NCBI RefSeq assembly: GCF_022780145.1
Contig: NZ_JALEXO010000180.1
Span: forward strand, 1 to 18,285
Reading direction: 5' to 3'
Length of the DNA: 18,285 nt
DNA from: Intestinibacter sp.
GTDB taxonomy: Bacteria > Bacillota > Clostridia > Peptostreptococcales > Peptostreptococcaceae
The notes below the pieces were generated by a model, which saw only the letters and a program-made list of their open reading frames with translations, had not been told where the DNA came from and ran no database searches. Positions 13,520 to 18,285 of this stretch are shown here, piece after piece. The translations under genes were made by a program, and so were the position numbers. How positions within the stretch are numbered: the first letter of the stretch is position 1; each line of letters starts with the position of its first letter.

Positions 13520-13535
13520 ATGAGTGTTTACTCAC
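13520..13535. promoter_or_regulatory. TetR-type operator 2
   Basis: ATGAGTGTTTACTCAC is an imperfect palindrome nearly identical to operator 1, with a centre-to-centre distance of 35 bases. Both sit in the leader of the regulator gene, which indicates autoregulation and control of the downstream giant gene. Confidence 0.75.
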
Positions 13536-13592
13536 TCTTTTAATAAACAAGTTTATTTTAATATAAAACTTCAAATTTTAGGAGAATTTTAA

Positions 13593-14246
13593 ATGCAATG
13601 TTCTATTTTAGATTCATATAAGAAAGATATCTTAGAAAATAAGACTATGACCGCTAAGAGAAAAAAAATATTAGAAACTAGCATCGATTTATTTGCTAAA
13701 AATGGATATTCGAATACATCAACTAGCGAAATAGCAAAAATTGCAGGTGTTGCTGAAGGAACTATTTTTAAACATTTCGGCACAAAAGAAAACTTACTAC
13801 TTTCTTCTATTACACCTTTTATATTCGAATACGTTCTTCCTGAAATGGTAATAGATTTTAAAAACGTAGATGTAAACGAGGTTTATACTGACTTTAGATC
13901 TTTTATACATAATCTAATATACGAAAGATTTAATTTTTTAAATGAAAATTATAAGGTTGCCCATGTTTTATTTGCCGAGGTGCTTTATCGAGAAGAGCTT
14001 AGAGTCCAAATTATAGACACATTGATGCCGACTATAATGGATAACTTTAATCATATATTAGATTATTTTAAATCGAAGAAAATGATAAAAGAAGATATAC
14101 CAAACGGATTTATAGTTAGAACTATTTTAGCAAATATGGGGGGATACGTCGTACAAAAATATATCTTTAATCCAGATAAAAATTACGACGACGAGAAAGA
14201 ACTTAAATACATAGAAGACTTAATCGTTAATGCTTTTAGTTTATAA
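13593..14246 (+). CDS. TetR/AcrR-family transcriptional regulator
   Basis: The 217-residue protein has the TetR DNA-binding domain at about residues 21-70: RKKILETSIDLFAKNGYSNT, then the recognition region EIAKIAGVAEGTIFKHFGTK. It is preceded by an unusual 20-residue N-terminal extension (MQCSILDSYKKDILENKTMT). Met19 is an alternative start, but only the upstream ATG has a good ribosome site (AGGAGA, 7 bases). The C-terminal ligand domain (about 75-217) is divergent, so the inducer cannot be read from sequence. It probably represses its own promoter through the two palindromes in its leader, along with the activase gene 32 bases downstream. A CoA thioester or fatty-acid-type ligand is plausible only from the neighbour. 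Confidence 0.93.
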   Translation: MQCSILDSYKKDILENKTMTAKRKKILETSIDLFAKNGYSNTSTSEIAKIAGVAEGTIFKHFGTKENLLLSSITPFIFEYVLPEMVIDFKNVDVNEVYTDFRSFIHNLIYERFNFLNENYKVAHVLFAEVLYREELRVQIIDTLMPTIMDNFNHILDYFKSKKMIKEDIPNGFIVRTILANMGGYVVQKYIFNPDKNYDDEKELKYIEDLIVNAFSL

Positions 14247-14278
14247 TTATTTTGGGTCAGTTTGAGGAGGTTTAATTT

Positions 14279-17200
14279 ATGGAAAAAATATTTAATGTAG
14301 GTATAGATGTCGGGTCTACTACAGTTAAAATTGTCGTTTTAGATCAAGACGAAGTAATTTTTAAAAAATATACGAGACATTTTTCTGATGTAAAAAAAGC
14401 TGTTAAGGATGTTTTGACAGAAGTATATGATAAGTTTGGGGATATTAGAATCTCTACTGTGGTAACTGGTTCTGGGGGAATAGATATCTCTAAATATCTA
14501 GGTTTAAAATTTGTACAAGAGGTAATTTCATCTACAAAAGCAATAGAAACCTTCAATCCAGAAACTGATGTTGTAATTGAACTTGGTGGAGAAGACGCCA
14601 AAATAACTTATTTAAGTGGCGGTATAGACCAAAGAATGAATGGTATATGTGCCGGTGGTACTGGTGCATTTATAGATCAAATGGCGAGCTTATTAAAAAC
14701 AGACGCAGCTGGTCTTAATGAAATGGCTAAGGATTATGAGGTCATATATCCTATAGCTTCTAGATGCGGTGTTTTCGCCAAAACAGATATTCAACCGTTA
14801 ATAAACGACGGTGCAAGAAAAGCAGATATCGCTATGAGTATATTTAACGCTGTTGTCGTTCAAACAGTAAGTGTTCTATCTTGTGGTAGAGCAATCGAAG
14901 GTAAGGTAGCATTTTTAGGTGGTCCTCTATATTTCCTATCAGAACTTAGAACCGCCTTTAAAAACGTATTAAACTTAGGTGATAAAGATATAGTATTTCC
15001 AAAGGATGCTCAATTATACATAGCTATGGGAGCTTCTATATTAGCAAAGGATGAACCTGATGTAAATTTATCAGATTTAATAAATAAAATAAAAGAAATA
15101 GAAGACGTGAATTTATCTAATTCAGAAGGATTAGAACCTCTATTTAGAAATCAAGAGGAATACGATGAATTTTTAAATAGGCATAATAAGGCTCAAGTTA
15201 CTAAAAAAGATTTAAATAAAATAAAAGGTAATTGCTTCTTGGGTATAGATGCTGGTTCTACAACTACAAAGGCTGCACTAATAGACGAAGACTGCAACCT
15301 AGTCTATACATATTATAGTAGTAATGAAGGTAGCCCACTAAAAACTTCTATAAATATAGTAAAAGACATATATAAATGTTTACCTAAAGATGCAAATATA
15401 GTCTCTTCTTGTGTCACAGGATACGGTGAAGCATTACTTAAAAAAGCACTAAAAATCGATTACGGTGAAATAGAAACTATGGCTCACTACAAAGCAGCTA
15501 AATACTTCGATCCTGAAGTTGATTTCATACTAGATATAGGTGGGCAAGATATGAAATGTCTTCAAATAAAAAACGGGGTAATAGACAGTATAATACTTAA
15601 CGAAGCCTGCTCTTCTGGTTGTGGTTCCTTCCTTGAAACTTTTGCAAAATCTCTTTCTATGACAATCCAAGACTTTGCAAAGGAAGGTACATTCTCACAA
15701 AACCCAGTTGACCTAGGCTCTAGATGTACAGTATTTATGAACTCAAGAGTTAAGCAAGCTCAAAAAGAAGGTGCAACTGTTGCAGATATATCTGCTGGAC
15801 TTTCTTATTCAGTTATAAAAAATGCTCTATTCAAAGTTATAAAAATAAGAGATTTAGATGAGTTAGGAAAAAATATAGTTGTTCAAGGTGGTACCTTCTA
15901 CAACGATTTAGTTCTTAGAAGCTTTGAAAAATTAATTGGAAGAAATGTAATCAGACCTGACATATCAGGTATAATGGGTGCATTTGGAGCTGCTTTAATA
16001 AGTAAAGAAAAATTCAAAGAAGGCCATCAAACAGAATTCTTAAGCTTAGAAGAATTAGAAAACATAAAAGTAGACAGCACAGTCCGCAGATGCAAAGGCT
16101 GCTCAAACAAATGTCTACTTACTATAAATAAATTCTCAGAAACTGAGATATTTGTATCAGGAAATAGATGCGAAAACGGTGCTGCTTTATACGGTGCAGA
16201 AAAATCTGATCCAAATAAAGAAAAACCTATAAATCTATTTGCATACAAATACGATAGATTATTTAAACACTACAAACCATTAAAATTAGAAGATGCTCCA
16301 AGAGGAGAAATAGGTATACCAAGAGCCTTAAATATGTACGAGGATTATCCTTTCTGGTTTACTTTCTTCACAGATTTAGGATTTAAAGTAACTCTATCAG
16401 GAAGATCTTCTAAGAAGCTTTACGAAAGAGGTATGACTAGTATAGCTTCTGAAACAGTTTGTTATCCAGGTAAAATGGTTCACGGTCACATCCAAAGTCT
16501 AATAGACAAAGGTGTCAAAACTATTTTCTACCCTGCTGTAACACATGAATACAGAGAAGATAAGACTTCAGATAACCACTACAACTGTCCTGTAGTTATA
16601 TCTTATTCTGAAATAATTAAAAACAATGTTCCTGATTTAAAGAAAAAGAACATTAAATTCCTAAATCCATTTATGACTTTAAATGACAAGGAAAACTTAA
16701 AAGGAAGACTTTACCAAGTATTTTCTTACTACTTCGCTGACTTAAAAGTGTCAAAAGACGAAATCAACCATGCTGTAGATGCCGCTACAAAAGAAGAATT
16801 CGCCTTCAAAGACGACATAAGACACGCTGGTGAAGAAGCACTTAAGAAAATACAAAAGAACAACTTAAAAGCAATAGTTTTATCTGGTAGACCATACCAC
16901 CTTGATCCAGAAATCAACCACGGTATGCCAGAATTAATTAACTCACTAGATATGGCAGTACTTACAGAAGACAGTATCTGCCACCTTGCTCAAGTACAAA
17001 GACCTTTAAGAGTTGTAGACCAATGGGTATATCACTCTAGACTTTATAAGGCAGCTGAATTTGTCAAAAAATACGATAATATCGAGCTTGTTCAGCTAAA
17101 TTCATTTGGTTGTGGTCTTGATGCTGTAACAACAGAGCAAGTACAAGAAATACTAGCTGAAAAATCAAAAATTTACACAGTAATTAAGATAGATGAAGGT

Positions 17201-18285
17201 AACAACTTAGGAGCAGCTAAAATAAGACTTCGTTCTCTAAAAGCTGCAATGTTAGAAAGAGAATCTAATAACATAAGTGTTGAAAATATCAAAGAACACA
17301 AAATAAACTATACTAAAAACGACAGATTCGATATAAAACGTAAATTATTAGTTCCTCAAATGTCACCTATCCACTTCCAATTTATAGAAAAAGCTGTAAA
17401 TGAAAGTGGATGGAATATAGAAGTTCTTCAAGACACTAGTAGAGAAATTATCGAAGAAGGATTAAGATATGTAAACAACGATGCATGCTACCCAGCCATA
17501 ATAGTTATAGGCCAATTAATAAGCGCCCTTAAATCAGGAAAATACGATTTAGATAACGTAGCAGTTGCCATAACTCAAACTGGTGGAGGTTGTAGAGCTA
17601 CTAACTATATAGGCTTCTTACGTAAGGCTATGCATGAGGCAGGCTTCAAGGATGTACCAGTTATATCTCTAAGTGCCCAAGGATTAGAAGACAACGGCGT
17701 TATGGACAATATTTCTCTAAAACTTTTAAACAGAGCGTTCATGGGAATCGTATATGGAGACTTATTTATGAAGGTTTTATATAGAGTTAGACCTTACGAA
17801 AAGGTAAAAGGAAGCGCAAATGCTCTATATGAAAAATGGGTTAAAATTTGCATGGACTCACTAGAAGATGCAAAATTCTCTACCTTCAGTAAAAATATAA
17901 AAAATATAATAAAAGATTTCGATAACCTAGAACTTCTAGACATCAAAAAACCTAGAGTTGGTCTTGTTGGAGAAATATTAGTTAAGTTCCATCCGACAGC
18001 TAATAACCACATAGTAGATGTCCTTGAAAGGGAAGGAGCAGAAGCTGTAATGCCTGAAATGGCTAACTTCTTCCTATACTCTGCTGTAAACAGCATCTAC
18101 AGAAAAGACCACAAACTAGAAGGTACAACTAAAGGTAAATTTATGTCAAAATTCTTCATAGGTTTAGTCGGCTTCTACCAAAAAACTTATGTAAAAGAAT
18201 TAAAGAAGAGCAAGAGATTCACAGCTCCTAAAAAAATTCTAGAATTAGCTAAGGAAACTGCTTCATTAGTTTCTATAGGTAATCA
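14279..18285 (+). CDS. Giant acyl-CoA dehydratase activase-related protein (BadF/HgdC-type x2 plus DUF2229), partial
   Basis: The gene is open to the window end with 1335 codons and no stop; relatives run to about 1400-1450 residues, so most is present. The ATG has GAGGAGG 8 bases upstream. Two BadF/BcrA/HgdC-type ATPase domains come first. Half 1 has DVGSTTVK (10-17), ELGGEDAK (101-108), Cys124 (ICAGGTGAF) and Cys163 (SRCGVFAKTD). Half 2 has DAGSTTTK (324-331), DIGGQDMK (419-426), Cys444 (EACSSGCGSF) and Cys483 (SRCTVFMNSR). In HgdC such Cys pairs, also 39 residues apart, hold a [4Fe-4S] cluster between two subunits. A linker with Cys605, 608, 612 and 631 follows, then DUF2229 (IPRALNMYEDYPFW, 680-693) and a dehydratase-like region with Cys728, 901, 945, 1070 and 1105. 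It is likely a cytoplasmic ATP-driven electron-transfer protein; the acceptor substrate is unknown. TTC and TAC codons become common after about 15420. Confidence 0.93.
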   Translation, partial: MEKIFNVGIDVGSTTVKIVVLDQDEVIFKKYTRHFSDVKKAVKDVLTEVYDKFGDIRISTVVTGSGGIDISKYLGLKFVQEVISSTKAIETFNPETDVVIELGGEDAKITYLSGGIDQRMNGICAGGTGAFIDQMASLLKTDAAGLNEMAKDYEVIYPIASRCGVFAKTDIQPLINDGARKADIAMSIFNAVVVQTVSVLSCGRAIEGKVAFLGGPLYFLSELRTAFKNVLNLGDKDIVFPKDAQLYIAMGASILAKDEPDVNLSDLINKIKEIEDVNLSNSEGLEPLFRNQEEYDEFLNRHNKAQVTKKDLNKIKGNCFLGIDAGSTTTKAALIDEDCNLVYTYYSSNEGSPLKTSINIVKDIYKCLPKDANIVSSCVTGYGEALLKKALKIDYGEIETMAHYKAAKYFDPEVDFILDIGGQDMKCLQIKNGVIDSIILNEACSSGCGSFLETFAKSLSMTIQDFAKEGTFSQNPVDLGSRCTVFMNSRVKQAQKEGATVADISAGLSYSVIKNALFKVIKIRDLDELGKNIVVQGGTFYNDLVLRSFEKLIGRNVIRPDISGIMGAFGAALISKEKFKEGHQTEFLSLEELENIKVDSTVRRCKGCSNKCLLTINKFSETEIFVSGNRCENGAALYGAEKSDPNKEKPINLFAYKYDRLFKHYKPLKLEDAPRGEIGIPRALNMYEDYPFWFTFFTDLGFKVTLSGRSSKKLYERGMTSIASETVCYPGKMVHGHIQSLIDKGVKTIFYPAVTHEYREDKTSDNHYNCPVVISYSEIIKNNVPDLKKKNIKFLNPFMTLNDKENLKGRLYQVFSYYFADLKVSKDEINHAVDAATKEEFAFKDDIRHAGEEALKKIQKNNLKAIVLSGRPYHLDPEINHGMPELINSLDMAVLTEDSICHLAQVQRPLRVVDQWVYHSRLYKAAEFVKKYDNIELVQLNSFGCGLDAVTTEQVQEILAEKSKIYTVIKIDEGNNLGAAKIRLRSLKAAMLERESNNISVENIKEHKINYTKNDRFDIKRKLLVPQMSPIHFQFIEKAVNESGWNIEVLQDTSREIIEEGLRYVNNDACYPAIIVIGQLISALKSGKYDLDNVAVAITQTGGGCRATNYIGFLRKAMHEAGFKDVPVISLSAQGLEDNGVMDNISLKLLNRAFMGIVYGDLFMKVLYRVRPYEKVKGSANALYEKWVKICMDSLEDAKFSTFSKNIKNIIKDFDNLELLDIKKPRVGLVGEILVKFHPTANNHIVDVLEREGAEAVMPEMANFFLYSAVNSIYRKDHKLEGTTKGKFMSKFFIGLVGFYQKTYVKELKKSKRFTAPKKILELAKETASLVSIGN

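Noticed and set aside
14344..18096. Several open frames of 60-100 codons on the minus strand within the giant activase gene
   Set aside because: They are antisense shadows of a long, motif-rich coding frame. None has a ribosome site or recognisable domain.
14279..18285. Possible frameshift or split in the giant gene
   Set aside because: I translated the whole frame from 14279 to the window end and found no stop codon. All family motifs lie in the same frame, and the window edge explains the missing stop.

Overview
The window looks like chromosomal DNA from an AT-rich anaerobic Firmicute of class Clostridia, probably close to Peptostreptococcaceae. The reasons are very low GC, strong GGAGG-type ribosome sites, frequent TTG starts, a ruvCAB-queA-tgt-yajC block flanked by a BofC-like gene and a TIGR04086 membrane gene (close to the Bacillus bofC-ruvA-ruvB-queA-tgt-yrbF-yrzE order), and a giant 2-hydroxyacyl-CoA-dehydratase-activase-type gene. 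The family-level assignment is an inference. I see no tRNA, rRNA, CRISPR array, insertion sequence or prophage.

Left region (1-1800): a gene cut by the window edge, a short FmdE-family protein and a gamma-class carbonic anhydrase-like protein lie on the minus strand, with an intrinsic terminator between the last two. Divergent from them is a low-molecular-weight protein tyrosine phosphatase that ends in a terminator shared with modC.

Molybdate/tungstate region (1807-5917): modA, modB and modC form a minus-strand operon for an ABC oxyanion importer. Divergent from modA is a one-component regulator with an excisionase/BldC-like helix-turn-helix fused to a periplasmic-binding-protein-like sensor domain. 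The roughly 400-base intergenic region holds a good modA promoter, a likely regulator promoter and several direct repeats with 10-bp or 14-bp units, which are candidate regulator sites.

Housekeeping region (5937-12429), all minus strand and transcribed from high to low coordinates: bofC-like, ruvC, ruvA, ruvB, queA, a PsiE-like membrane gene, tgt, yajC and a TIGR04086 membrane gene. RuvABC process Holliday junctions, Tgt and QueA are successive queuosine-tRNA enzymes, and YajC belongs to the Sec holotranslocon. ruvC has its own promoter behind a terminator. The last gene's ribosome site lies inside a terminator-like hairpin.

Right region (12589-18285), plus strand: an unrecognised 106-residue protein, a two-domain DUF1540 cysteine-rich protein, a terminator, then a TetR-family regulator with a near-consensus promoter and two strong palindromic operators. 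It is followed after 32 bases by a giant protein open to the window end (1335 codons visible). That protein carries two complete activase ATPase halves, each with the cysteine pair that holds the bridging [4Fe-4S] cluster in HgdC-type activases, then a DUF2229/dehydratase-like half. The TetR plus giant activase unit and the modA/regulator control region are the two most interesting parts of the window.
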